Assembly: GCF_907165205.1 (NCBI RefSeq) | Contig: NC_058193.1 | Location: 1,054,001-1,118,000 of the forward strand | Length of the DNA stretch: 64,000 bases | Source: Coccinella septempunctata | Taxonomy: Eukaryota; Arthropoda; Insecta; Coleoptera; Coccinellidae | Direction: 5' to 3' | Shown: one piece after another, positions 45,313 to 56,586 of the stretch | How positions within the stretch are numbered: the first letter of the stretch is position 1 | How the letters are laid out: each line of letters begins with the position of its first letter | Notes under the pieces: generated by a model | Told to the model about the DNA's origin: nothing | Database searches by the model: none | What the model saw: only the letters and a program-made list of their open reading frames with translations | Program-made: the position numbers and the translations under genes

Positions 45313-45415
45313 GTGAGTAACGAAAGTTGATCATTTTTTTTTCCTGAACGTTATAATGATGATAAGTTTTCCACATTTCATTGAAGAACGCGATTGTTGC
45401 TCACATGATTTTCAG

Positions 45416-45590
45416 GGTGTCCCAACGGGAGTGCCCATTAAAAGTTTATGGAGAAATAATAATCCGATCTCTCCCATGTTTTGTACGAAGATATAAGTCA
45501 GTTTGAACCTTTTTTTCAAATACCAATGACTTCCTGTTGAATCGGAAATAGCACCGAATATCTCATTTCAAATGGAAATCCCTATACATA
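45416..45590 (-). repeat. CAGGGTG MITE copy, decayed
   Basis: In reverse complement it follows the MITE at 47785-47969: GGGAGTGCC, AAGTTTAT, GAGAAATAA, CAATCCGATCTCT, TACCAATGA and GGAAATAGCAC all appear in the same order. Its right end is not clear. Confidence 0.6.
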
Positions 45591-45674
45591 TATCATTCAT
45601 TTCATGCACATTTCTCTATAGCCATCCTGTGCCGTTATCGAGCTATTCACATTTTATTTTTTGAATTGATTTTG

Positions 45675-46410
45675 AGAGAAATATTTTCAGTTTCCAATTC
45701 AGGATTCCGACATCGTTCGGAATTGTAAAACATTCCGCACCGTTTTTATTCCGTTTTCAGTTCTGAAAAATGATGTCGCACCGTATAAAACACCCTGAAT
45801 TGGAAGATATCTGTGTTTTTTGTTCGCTAGCACAGATAAGTCGGAATTGAGATGTCTTCATCGACGCATATTTTACCGAATTTTGACAGCCGGGGCACAT
45901 CTGATTTCCGCACCTCCCTGTGGGTATAAAATCAGATGTCCCCCCGCAGGTACTATTCACTTGCTGTTGACTTGCTATTGATTTACGCTTCACTTACGAT
46001 TAATTGCCTCGCTTAAGATTTTAGGCTGTCCACCGTCGTGACGTATTTTTCTGCCGTTGAGTTTTATTTTTGAGTTTCTCTTTCACCGTTCAGAGTAGAA
46101 TTTTTTTTTTTTTTTTCTTCGTCCCTTTTATTTGGTGATTTTTAAATTTCCGTGTGCAAGTGCCTGTACCGAAACCATAGGTAAGACGACACTCCGTCCG
46201 TTTTTTTATATATACTATTGGAACTTCAGCTTCCCTTTCCACCCTTCTTGTACCCTTGTTTAAGTTCCACTCCTACTGCTATTAAAGCAGGGGTTACTCA
46301 GGGGGTGCATAACGCACTTTGGAGTGGCTGAACTTCCCTCGTCCCGTACTCCCCAACGTCCACTCCTACTGCTATTAAAGCACCCCGCTGGCGTGGATAC
46401 TCAGGGAGTG
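45675..46410 (+). repeat. Structured dispersed repeat, copy 2
   Basis: Long matches to 21231-22040: TTCCAATTCAGGATTCCGAC, CCGTATAAAACACCCTG, TTTGTTCGCTAGCACAGATA, TCTTCATCGACGCATATTTT and GGGTATAAAATCAGATG. It then has two tandem modules (CCACTCCTACTGCTATTAAAG, then GGTTACTCAGGG or GTGGATACTCAGGG, then TGCATAACGCAC). It lies in intron 2 of the Ly6 gene. No ORF of its own was recognised. Confidence 0.65.
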
Positions 46411-46590
46411 CATAACGCACCAAGTCGACAAAAATATAATTTGTGTACGTTGATTTTGACTTTCACTGGTTGCCGCTAACACCCCAGACACCGAGGAACC
46501 TTGTATTCGGCTCGTAGCTACCGGTTTGCTATTTTCCCTTAAAGAATAGCTGGCGCTCGAGTAACCCGAGAAAATGGCGTTACATCACAT

Positions 46591-47748
46591 ATGGAGGATT
46601 GTAGAAGACTGAGGATGTCCTGAAAGCGCAACGCACAATCTCAGATCTATTTTTGATAAGATATTCTACGTAGAGAACATTACTTTTTGATATAGAGGAA
46701 GATCAAATGAAAGCCTCAAAGTCGGAATACAAAAAAAGGACAAAAATCGATTTTTTCTCACCTCGAAACACTCTTCGTTGAATATTTCACAAACAAACTA
46801 CTGTAAGCCTTACAGATTAACGTCACGCAATGCTTTTTGCCAAAGAATAGTGTTCACTAGTATAAAACTTATGAAAACGGCTACAGATCGCGGATATAAG
46901 CCTGTATCAAGCCTCCCCATGTATCAATGCTCCCTAGTCTCCCCTACTATTTTTTTCATTTACATATCAATTTGTGAGGAAAATATAAGTGGACTCTTTT
47001 TAGAGTTCCCTATATCTAAAATATCCAATTTTCGAGATATTTGGGAGTAACTGTTTACCGCAATCCAATTAGGTACTAAATCTGTGACATGTTCTAAAAA
47101 ACTGTCATGAATAGATGCCAGGAATTGAACTATGGTCACAGAGATTCTTATGAATGGGTGAACATAGATCATATTCAATACCTTATAACCTTGTAACATA
47201 TATACAAGGAATGGACAATAAACATTTGTTGTTGTCCAAAGACTGGAGTGAGACAGTTGCTTAGTGTCGCCAATCACAATTGAGACAGTTGAATCTGACA
47301 TCATTGTCACGTCAATTTTCCGTACAAAAAGGTAGAAGCAATATAAATTTATTTATTTTACGCCACTGCCTTAGTGCGCTAGACAGAGAAGCATCGAATG
47401 TTTGTACCACAACAAATACATTCATAGCACGTCAATGTCCATTCCAAGTATTTATGTTCTAAGCTTATAATATGCTCCTAGCTGAAAGTTATTCCCGAAT
47501 ATCACGAAAATGGAACATTTTGAATACAGAAAATCCTTAAGAGACTCTACTTATTTTTTCCTTAAAAATTGATATGTAAGTGAAGTTGTATTCCAACTTT
47601 GAGACTCTCATTTGATCTTCCTGTATATCAAAAATTAATGATCCCTACATAATTACGGGAATACCTTTGCGCTAATAAAGTTCAAAAAACAGATCTGAGA
47701 TTGTGCACTGCGCTTTTATGAAATCTTCAGTCTTCTACAAGCCTCCAT
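46591..47748. mobile_element. Inverted-repeat element, about 180-bp arms
   Basis: Starts ATGGAGGATTGTAGAAGACTG; the right end reads ATGGAGGCTTGTAGAAGACTG in complement. The arms continue through GCACAATCTCAGATCT and, after a gap, GGAAGATCAAATGA and CAAAGT(C/T)GGAATACAA. The centre contains the repeat shared with 1075-1160. Non-coding; the target duplication is not clear. Confidence 0.65.
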
Positions 47749-47784
47749 TTGTTATTATGATACACCCGAAAATGTCCTAATATA

Positions 47785-47969
47785 CAGGGTGTTTCATTTG
47801 AAGTAAGAAATTTTGTGCTATTTCCTATACAACTGCAATTCATTGGTATCTGAAAATATTTGAGAAATGAAGTTTTAACTGACTGATGTCTTCATTGAAA
47901 TTGGAAGAGATCGGATTGTTATTTCTCTATAAACTTCTAATGCATGGCACTCCCGGTGCAACACCCTGT
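47785..47969. mobile_element. Tc1/mariner-type MITE, CAGGGTG ends
   Basis: CAGGGTGTT stands at both ends in inverted orientation, each flanked by TA. The body has no ORF. A relative lies at 45416-45590. Short TA-flanked CAGGGTG elements are common in insect genomes. Confidence 0.65.
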
Positions 47970-48023
47970 ATATCATAAATGCTTTGCCATGTAATGAAAA
48001 TGACACTCAAATGCACCTGAGTT

Positions 48024-48350
48024 ATGGCCACCCTCTTGGGCCAGTCCCGTTGCTTCACAACAGTCCTGATAAACATAAAAAAATTACTCACGAAGCGCTA
48101 TGATAGAATACAATATGGATCATCAAACCTATTGGGAAATAACAAAAAGATCGAGTGCAGATATATGGCCGGGATTCACGACCTCTGTGCCAACTATATC
48201 TCGCACCTTCGAAGTAATACTGTCAATAAATATTCTACAGCCGTCTCGATCTCAGAACGAGAAATGATGATCGCACATACACTGCTGGCTTTTGCTACTT
48301 TCAGGGCAGCATTGATACCTCATGAGTATAACGTAGATGTCAAAGGTTAG
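48024..48350 (+). CDS. Unrecognised 108-residue frame
   Basis: Open from an ATG with MATLLGQSRCFTTVLINIKK at the start. No known motif, signal peptide or membrane segment. It lies in intron 2 of the Ly6 gene on the same strand, just after the MITE. Likely chance or relic. Confidence 0.15.
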   Translation: MATLLGQSRCFTTVLINIKKLLTKRYDRIQYGSSNLLGNNKKIECRYMAGIHDLCANYISHLRSNTVNKYSTAVSISEREMMIAHTLLAFATFRAALIPHEYNVDVKG

Positions 48351-48710
48351 ATAGACATATAAAATATTAATATGTAATAATAACGAAGCCCAAGCATCGC
48401 ATCTCAGGAGGATGTTATATTGATGCCACCAGATGCGTTACCAAACAAAACTCATAAATTATTTTATATGATACCTATAAATTCACTTTCGGCTTATACA
48501 ACGATTGGCATACTCTTGGGAAATGATATGTTGGAAAGTGACGTTTAACTTTGGACGATCTCGGTCTGCATAGAGAGAGTACAAAATTCCTATCCGTAAT
48601 AAACAGAGTTTACAAATACAATAAAATCATTTTGGGGCTATATTCTCTGTCATTTCAACGCGAAAAATTAACAATTAGTTATGTGGTAAAACTTTCAATT
48701 TGCATCGCAG

Positions 48711-48747
48711 GAAGAGGCTGGCATTGCCAGCCATGCACATACTTGCT
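48711..48747 (+). CDS. Candidate Ly6 exon 3 (37 nt)
   Basis: Flanked by an acceptor (TTTGCATCGCAG) and a consensus donor (GTGAGT at 48748). Entered in phase 1 from exon 2, it reads GRGWHCQPCTYL and leaves in phase 2. Two more cysteines after a Trp would fit the region before the CC...CN end of a Ly6 domain. The final exon is not identified in the window. Splice sites and phase agree, but the exon is very short, so it is tentative. Confidence 0.4.
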
Positions 48748-49251
48748 GTGAGTAAAATTGTTTTAATTAGATGGGAAAAAAAATGCTAAAGTAGCCTTGC
48801 AAGTTTAAAGTATTTATATTTATAATTTCTACTTGTTGAAGACTAAACAATTAAAAGGAGTTCATACCTCGCGACTTTCTTGCCATCCGTATAAGGGGTG
48901 AAGGAGGAAAGACAACCAGAATGTGGGGTGTTGCCAGAACACTTGAACGATAAGTAGAAGTTACGAATATTACAATAGTTTCCACTTTCGTCGAAAAGAT
49001 GACTTAACGAACGTCTTTTTTCAATTTTACCAGGATACGAATTGTAGCCAATGGCGATGCTTTTCGAGAAATTTTTTCATGTGGAAATTCATAGGAGAGA
49101 TAATTTCACGTCGGAAAGTTGATAACATTTTTTTTTTTATAACTCTTTATTGAAATTTACAATCTACTATTCTTAAGTATTGAGTAAATATGTTGAACTA
49201 TTAATTGTCATGAAGAAGTTATCAAACAAATTGATACTCCTGTACAAAACT

Positions 49252-51922
49252 TTAACTAAAGTCAGTTGGCCAAGTTCTTTGTAGTCTTCTTATGTTGTAG
49301 GGATCTCGTGCCAGTTGGTCTATGAGGATGTTTTCATGTCCTTCAAGGTTCTGATGGTACTTTGCTGCGCGTTTTTTGATTTCGTCATCGATAAATGGTA
49401 TCATTAGATCGTTATGGATAATGTAGTTAGATACATACCACGGCGCATCTGTTATCGAGCGTAGTATTTTGGATTGGAGTCTCTGTATTATTTGAATATT
49501 GGATCTTTTAGCACATCCCCAAAATTGTATGCCATATGTCCAGATCGGTTTAATTATCGCCTTGTAGACCAGTATCTTATTCTGGAGTGATAATTTGGAT
49601 TTTCTTCCTATGAGCCAATACATTTGTCTGATTTTCATGTTTATTTGTGTTTTTTTGGCTAGGATGTGTGGTTTCCAAGTGAGGCGTTGGTCTAGATGAA
49701 TACCAAGATATTTTGCTTCTGTTCTCACTGGTACTTGAGTATCATGGATTTGTACAGGAGGGCAGATACTTCTTTTATTGGTGAAGGTAACTTGTACTGA
49801 CTTCGTTTCATTGATAGTAAGTCGCCATTTTCGATACCATTGTCCTAATTCTGTCAGATGTTCTTGAAGGTGTTTGGAGGCCACATCAGCATTCTCGTGA
49901 GATGTAAGCGTTGCTATTTCGTCTGCAAATGAAGCTAATGTTGTATTTGGATTTTCTGGTACGTCGGATGTATAGATCAAATAGAGCAGTGGACCCAATA
50001 TACTTCCTTGTGGAACTCCTGCTTTTATTTCAGTTGGGCTTGATATAGCATCACCATATCTTACGGCGAAGTATCGATCCGTAAGATAGGATTTCAAGAT
50101 TAGGTAATATGGTTGAGTGAGTAGTTTCTTCAGTTTGTATAAAAGTCCTTTATGCCATACTTTATCGAAAGCTTGAGATGAATCCAAGAATACAGCAGCA
50201 CAATATTTGTTCTCTTCTAGGCTTGTGGAAATAGTGTTCACTACACGATGTATTTGATGAGCTGCAGAGTGGTGTTCCCTAAAACCAAGTTGATGATTGG
50301 GTATGAGTCCGTTCATATTTATGTCCTTCTTCAATCTTTTGAGTAGTAATTTCTCGAACAGTTTTCCTAGGATTGGTAGGAGACTTATGGGTCTATAGGA
50401 TTTCACATCATGTTCAGGTTTGTTCGGTTTGGATATCATAATCATTTCTGCATATTTCCAGATTGTGGGGAAGTAAGATAGGCTCATCATTCGATTGAAC
50501 AGAGTATTGATGTATATGATTGCTTTTTGTGGCAGTTGTTTCAGAATTTCTGCTGTTATCAGGTCGTATCCAGGAGCTTTCTTATTTTTCAACCTCTTTA
50601 TTTCATAAAAAACTTCTTTGGGTTTGAATGGTTTTACAGGGGGGCGACATTTGACAGGCAACATCCAAGAATGACTCAACTTCTGCATCATTGATTCCTG
50701 GTTGGGGTTCATCTGGGGTAAGTACTTGCGATAAGTGTGTTGCGAATAGAGTTATTTTATCCTCATCAGAGCTAGCCCACTCTCCATTTAGTTTTCTGAT
50801 CGGAGGATTCCGCTTTATAGGTCTTTTGTACTTTTTCGTAGCTTTCCAGATGTTGTATTCACCGTTATTGTCGATGCTCTCTATGTGGTGCTGAAATTGT
50901 GAATTGGAATACTCTTGTAGGATCTTATGTAGTTTTCTAGCCAGATAGTTATATTCTTTTTTTTCTGTCGCATTACGAGATCTCTGCCATCTTCCTCTCG
51001 CTTGTCGTTTTGCGGTAACCATTTCTCGAATATACAGAGGTAATTTCGTTTTTTCATCTTGTTTAGAGTTCGCTGTTGTGCTTTCCCAGGCTGCTTTCTG
51101 AATCATTTCTACAATAAATTTGGAGGCTTCTTCCAAATCTTGATGATCTTTGAGTTTAATGTCCAGTTTGATGTTGTCACTTAGGATTTGTTTAAATGAG
51201 TTCCAGTTTGTCTCATGTGTTGTGAGAGTAGGTTTATTCTTCCTGAATATAGGGGTTGTACTTAGGTTCAGTAAAATGGGCGAGTGATCTGCTGATAGAT
51301 CCGGTGTTGCTTCTGTTTGTAGGTGGCCATTTGCAAATCCTTTAGTGACGAAAAAGTCTAAAAGATCAGGGATTTTGTTTGGATCAGTCGGCCAATATGT
51401 TGGTGTTCCTGAAGAAACTGCTTCTAAATTTTTGTTCACTATGACCTTCAATAGATTGCGTCCTTTAGGAGTTATCAGTCGTGATCCCTAGTGAGTATGC
51501 TTGGCATTCCAGTCTCCTCCTACTATGAATTTTTGTTCGAATTTATTGAAGAATTCCAAGTATTTATTTTCTGTGATGTTATGTCGTGGCGGGGAATAGA
51601 TAGATGATACCTCGAAGCTCCATGTAGTTGTATATACTCTGATAATTGTTGCTTGTATCTCGTCAGTAATATAGTTGGGCAACGCATGGTGTTTAAGGTT
51701 GCTACGAATAAGAATAGCTGAGCCTCCATGTGCTCTGCCATTTGGATGTTCAGCAGAATATATTTTATATTGTGGGAGATTGAAGTGGGTTCTGTCTGTG
51801 AAATGAGTTTCCGATACCAACATAATATCTATTTTATAAATATTCATGAAAGCTGCTAATTCATTTTTGTGGTTTGGAAGGCCATTGGCGTTCCATGAAG
51901 CGATACGTATAAACCCCGCCAT
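49252..51922 (-). pseudogene. Jockey ORF2: endonuclease-reverse transcriptase
   Basis: Endonuclease from 51922: IRIASWNANGLPNHKNEL, VSETHFTD, GGSAILIR and VGGDWNAKHTH, then a TAG where the family has Trp (51487). It continues in frame with PDLLDFFVTKG and SADHSPILL, then shifts frame near 50650 into the reverse transcriptase (KNKKAPGYDLITAEIL, YRPISLLP, LGFREHHSA, FLDSSQAFDKVWH, GVPQGSILGP). The catalytic box reads FADE rather than FADD, so the second metal-binding Asp is replaced by Glu. The C-terminal part (FWGCAKRSNI, APWYVSN) is complete to WPTDFS. Confidence 0.9.
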
Positions 51923-52257
51923 TTTTGTTGCTATTTCAATTTATTAACGAGTGTTGTTAAGAGATTAAGAATAATCTGATTCTGGTTCATCATTTGCATA
52001 ATCATTGATTTGAGGTCTGAGAGAAAGGATGTCATCGCGGTTTCTAGGGTAGCTTCTTGATTATGTGAAAGATAATCTTCTTGCGCCTTGGTTTGTTGAA
52101 GTTCTTGGGCATAAGTCAGTCTTTTTGGTTCATTTATTAGTTTAGCGGCATTATGGTCTACTTCATGTGTAGTTTCTGGAACGTCTTGTAGTCTGACAGG
52201 TTGTCTCAGGGTTTGGTTGTGGTTCTTCGTTTTTGTCAGAAGTTTGTAAACTTGGCA

Positions 52258-53049
52258 TCCTTTTTAATTGGATGGGTGATCACCATCACATAAGGCGCAT
52301 CTTGCAGGAGTTGTTTTTGGTTTTGTACAAGTTTTAGAATCGTGTTGTTGGCCGCATTTAACGCACATATGTATATGGTCTGTTACAGTAACTTTTAGAA
52401 TGTCCATATTCTTGACATCTGGTACATTGGATGATTTCGCGTTTTCTTTTTGGTGGTTCGATATCTATTTTTTGATTTAATATGAATTTAACATCGTATA
52501 TTTCTTTGTTGTTTGTTTTTGGTTCTAAGTCGACAAAAAATAGTGGAAGTGGGTTTTTCATTCGGTCTTTTATGTTACTGATGTTTCTAACTGTGTGTCC
52601 TAATTTTTGTAACTCTGATTTCATTTCATCTATTGCGACGCTCTAGTGAAGATTTCGTATAACCACCCTGTATGCTCTATCTTGTTTGATCTGGTAAGTA
52701 TGAAAGATAATGTTTTCATCACGTAAAAATCTTACTAATTGTCTGTAGATGTCTGGTATTTTGACGTTTATCTTGATGCAGTTGTTTGAGAGTGCTTTTG
52801 AATAATATTGTTCATCGTCAATTACTGTTACTAATTTCTTTCTCATTTCCTGATAGTTTGTTACTCCGTGTATAAAGATGGAGGTTTGGGTATAATTGGT
52901 GTGATTTGTGGGGTTTCATCAGTGTCTGCATTGTTTTCTAAATATTGAAATCTATTGCTGATTTCAGTTGGTGGACTTTCGATAATTTCTGGAGAAAGAT
53001 TTGAAAATTTTCGTTTTTTCATAGTTTGCCATGGATTGGTGTTAGCCAT
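52258..53049 (-). pseudogene. Jockey ORF1 (Gag-like, zinc knuckle)
   Basis: Begins MANTNPWQTMKKRKFSNLS. After a shift near 52855 it reads NCIKINVKIPDIYRQLVRFL and RAYRVVIRNLH, then a stop (near 52645). It reopens with MKSELQKLGHTVRNI, PLPLFFVDLEP and the first CCHC knuckle CTRCQEYGHSKSYC. A further shift near 52370 precedes CVKCGQQHDSKTC and CALCDGDHP. The order matches Jockey ORF1 RNA-binding proteins. At least three lesions. Confidence 0.85.
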
Positions 53050-53245
53050 GATTTCGATTATTTAGTTGCCCTAAGGTCAACCGATTTATATGGAAAACTT
53101 ATTCAGAATTTGATTAATTTCCGAATGAAAATAAAATACTTGTTTACGTACGTTTGAAGCAGATGGTACGGAAGTGATAATGTGTATCGCTGGTATCGCA
53201 CGTGTACTCCCGTTCACTGTTCGACACGAACTAAGTTGATAACAT

Positions 53246-53880
53246 GAATGAATATTTGTTCTTCAATGAAAAAAAAAATTATTTGTTTTTCCGTTTGACC
53301 AATAAAATTTTTTCTGACTTTCCGAAATGACGAACTGATTGAATTGAATTATAATGAAAACCTCATATAAATTAGTGGTTTCTGACGTAAGATATTTATT
53401 TTCTCTTTTTGAACTGAAACGGTGCAGAGCCCTCTTAAGGATCCCTACCTTTTTCTTTGACTCTCCTACGCCTCAACTATTTTCGGCAGCAGCAAACGAA
53501 GTCACAATAGCCAAAACCATCGCTATTATCCGATATCGGATTCAGGAAGAAATTAGCAGGTAGGAAAATCAATTAATATAGTAAATGCTAGATGAATAAC
53601 TGGAATCATTGTAGAATTTCGAATGAACTTCAGACAATAATAGCGCACAACTTCCCGTATATTCATATAGATTCAGGTGCAATTCTGAGAATATTTTATT
53701 TTCACTTCAATGTATGGAATAATTTCGAAAAATGATTCGGACACATAAAAGATAACGTATTTTCTTGTTTTTGTTCTGTTCTACCTCAACAAGTTACGTC
53801 AACGTTATGTTGCTGGGGTTCTAAATGTTAATTGTTTCTCTGTTCAAAGAGTTGTTCAGCACACACATGAATCTAGATTC
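53246..53880. other. No gene recognised
   Basis: AT-rich gap between the Jockey and Tc1 elements. A 69-codon frame at 53354-53563 shows no known motif. Confidence 0.4.
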
Positions 53881-53882
53881 TA

Positions 53883-55417
53883 CACTGCGCAAAAAAATTA
53901 ACGCACATTATGGAAATCTCAAATTTATTCTACAACTGAAGGTGTTCTCAATGATAATTAGTTTTATCAGAATTATGCATCCATATGTTATCCACTTTCA
54001 ACGGTTTTCTTCAATACAGATGTTTTTTCCCAGCAGGAATAAAAAAAGATGATATTATCAGATTTTGAATGTACATATTGGCTCCATTCTAAAATCAGTT
54101 GTTCTCGATCAAGTCTAGTGATCAATATTTTTTCTTTCGTTTGATTTTTTACACTCGATCGCTATACAACCCGAAACACGCAATTTGAACCAAGAGGAAT
54201 GTGCCCAAGCAGTAGTTTTGCGAGAAGAAGGGTGGACATACACAAGAATTGCAGAAAGGTTTGGAGTTTCCCATACAAGTGTGTCCAGAATGTTGCAGCG
54301 ATTCAGGGAGACAGGTATGAATGTCCGAAGACCAGGACAGGGTAGACCACGGGTAACAACTGCCATTCAAGAACGTTACTTGAGAGTTTCTTCGTTGAGA
54401 CAACGGTTTGCAACCGCTCGCCTCCTTCAAATTCAGCTTGAGCAAACTCATGAGGTGCAAATTAGAACAGGACAATAAGAAATCGCCTCAGGGAATATGA
54501 TTTAAGGCCTCGTGTCGCGGCAAGAGGCCCAGCTCTTACCCCAGCCCATCGAAGGGAGCGTTTGGATTTTGCGAGAGAGCATATCCATTGGGAAGAGGCC
54601 GATTGGGAAAGAGTTCTCTTCACAGATGGGTCTAGATTCTGCCTCTACCATTGTGATCGACGTTACCTTGTATACAGACGTCCACATGAAAGATATGCTC
54701 AGTGCAATTTCCTGAATACTACTGGTTTCGGGGAAGGATCGATTATGGTATGGGGTGGAATATCTTTGACTCCTCGCAAAGACCTAGTGGTCGTTGATAA
54801 TGGAGCTATGAATGCTGATAAGTATATAAGAAACATTCTTGAAGAGCATGTAGTGCCATTTGCCCCATACATTGGTGAAAATTTCATTTTTATGGACGAT
54901 AATGCCAGACCCCATCGTGCGCGCATCGTTCAGGAGTACCTTGAAGAGGTTGAAGTCTCTCGAATGGCATGGCCAGCAAGAAGTCCAGATTTCAATCCGA
55001 TTGAGCAGGTTTGGGACAACCTCAATAGAAGGCTCAAAAGTTCAGAAAATCATCCAGCTACTCTTAATGACTAAGGAATCCAACTCGGAGAAATCTGGGA
55101 AGAATTAGATCAGAACATTTTAAGATCACTCATTTTGAGTATGAACCGTCGTTGCCGAGCTGTAATTAACGCAAGGGGTGGAAATACCAAGTATTAAATC
55201 ACTTATCAGCATTTCAGTATTTTGAAAATTGTTCATTTCTCTTATTTCTCATATGTAAAATTCGGTGAAATCTTGAATTTTTCTTCCATTTAATGTGTCT
55301 TGTTTCGTTCAAAACCTTCCCGAGAGAACATAAAAAAATAAGTTATGAAGTCAATGTAGAGTTAACTTTCATTAAAATTGAGATTTTCAGAATGTGCGTT
55401 AATTTTTTTGCGCAGTG
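53883..55417 (+). mobile_element. Tc1-like DNA transposon, complete ends
   Basis: TIRs of about 42 bp begin CACTGCGCAAAAAAATTAAC and differ at only a few positions. TA flanks both ends (53881-53882 and 55418-55419). The 1.5-kb length and single central transposase are standard for Tc1. The transposase carries a frameshift and a stop. Confidence 0.9.
54185..55195 (+). pseudogene. Tc1 transposase, DD34E, two lesions
   Basis: The first frame (54185-54478) is the paired-like DNA-binding half with two helix-turn-helix units: EECAQAVVLREEGWTYTRIA, GVSHTSVSRMLQRF and GRPR. A +1-type shift near 54465 moves to the catalytic frame: LREYDLRPRVAARGPALTPA, WERVLFTDGSRFCL (first Asp), GSIMVWGGI, FIFMDDNARPHRA (second Asp) and SPDFNPIEQVWD (Glu), with 34 residues between the last two. 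A TAA at 55072 replaces Leu in TLND-LGIQLGEIWEEL, and the frame runs on to NARGGNTKY. Catalytic residues are all retained. Confidence 0.88.
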
Positions 55418-55539
55418 TATAATGTGTGAATATCCACTGGACAAATTATATGATTCTGTCTGAGATGTTGGAGAAAGAGTATAAAGGAGTGTGAACGGTT
55501 TTCTCAGTGCAATATCGTCGAACGAATAAGTCGGGATTA

Positions 55540-55745
55540 CACGCATTGAATGGCCAGCTCGTAGTACTGACCTCAATCCCATCGAACATCTTTGAGATCG
55601 GCTAGGAAGACAAATGCGAGCCCAGGTGCCTCAACCAAACAACTTGGAGAAGAAATATGGGAACAAATTGATCAGGAAGACATTAGGACATTAATCCAAT
55701 CTATGCCTAGAGGTATGAAAGGTCCCGAGGTGGCAATACCCGTAA
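55540..55745 (+). pseudogene. Second Tc1-type transposase relic, C-terminus
   Basis: RIEWPARSTDLNPIEHL (the segment with the catalytic Glu), then a stop, DRLGRQMRAQVPQ, and after a shift WEQIDQEDIRTLIQSMPRG. This is the end of a different Tc1 subfamily from the element just upstream. No TIRs were seen. Confidence 0.7.
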
Positions 55746-55759
55746 CTAATTTTGGCGGA

Positions 55760-56270
55760 TAACCTCTGCTCATCATGATTTTCCCCTCAATTTTATTCGT
55801 AAATAGATTAGTATAATTAATAACTGCTAAAAAAAAATTTTTACAGCTGTTCATTAATTCTAATACAATGTTTAAGATTGTTATTTTTGCCGATTCGAAG
55901 CTTAAAATTGAAGTATTTGCTTTGAAAATGAAAATAATAATCTAGGTGGTTCGGTTTTTTTGCACCTAAGTATATATTATCCGCTCTGAATTCTATTTTC
56001 CCATGAGATTATCTCCCAAAAATAGAAAAAAAATATCGCATTAAGAGTAGCGAGAAATGAAAATTTTATTACACCATCGTTAGCACTTAACAAGCCGGAA
56101 ATAAAATTCAATTTCCCATCTTCCTGGCACTGCATCCTATCGGACCCTCCTATAGGTATCGATTTCCGCAAAACGAAATGATGAAAAATCGAGCAAAGCA
56201 TGATTTCCTGAAAGTTCGCCGAATTGGTGGCGTAAACAACACCTGAACAAAGTCTTCTGCAAACACAACG
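55760..56270. other. No gene recognised
   Basis: AT-rich sequence between the Tc1 relic and the first 56.3-kb direct repeat. No motif or element end was identified. Confidence 0.4.
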
Positions 56271-56276
56271 ATTAAG

Positions 56277-56425
56277 AAATGCTGTTCCTACGCCAACTTA
56301 GAATTGGCACATAGGAAAAGTTTGTCGGAGAAAACAAGTTTATTTGAAATAGCATCATCTTCTCAGTAAACTGGTCAGTTTTTTATGTTGTTCAATCGTC
56401 GTGAAGGTCTTTAGTCAATAATATA
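56277..56425 (+). repeat. Direct repeat, left copy (with 57663-57786)
   Basis: AAATGCTGTTCCTACGCCAA, CTTAGAATTGGC, TTTATTTGAAATAGCATCAT and TTCAATCGTCGTGAAGGTCT are shared in order and orientation with 57663-57786. This copy has about 20 extra bases near 56320. The two copies bracket TIR element copy B. Confidence 0.7.
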
Positions 56426-56586
56426 TATAAATGTAAGTCTGGTTTTATGGGTTATATTTGGGAATTGTGAAGGCAATATAAAGTTTGGGAACAAGTGAAT
56501 ATCTTTGAAATGAAAAGGACTATATGTATTCATGAGACCTTGCAAGCAAGTAAACAACACCTGAACAAAGGTTTTTCACACACTAA

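Larger units (their letters stand above)
49129..53232 (-). mobile_element. Full-length Jockey-clade non-LTR element
   Basis: Bracketed by the 13-bp direct repeat AAGTTGATAACAT (49116-49128 and 53233-53245). In element orientation it begins AGTTCGTGTCG, carries two ORFs, has AATAAA near the end and finishes in a poly(A) run next to 49129. Length is 4.1 kb, about that of other Jockey elements. Both ORFs carry lesions, so this copy is inactive though complete. Confidence 0.92.
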
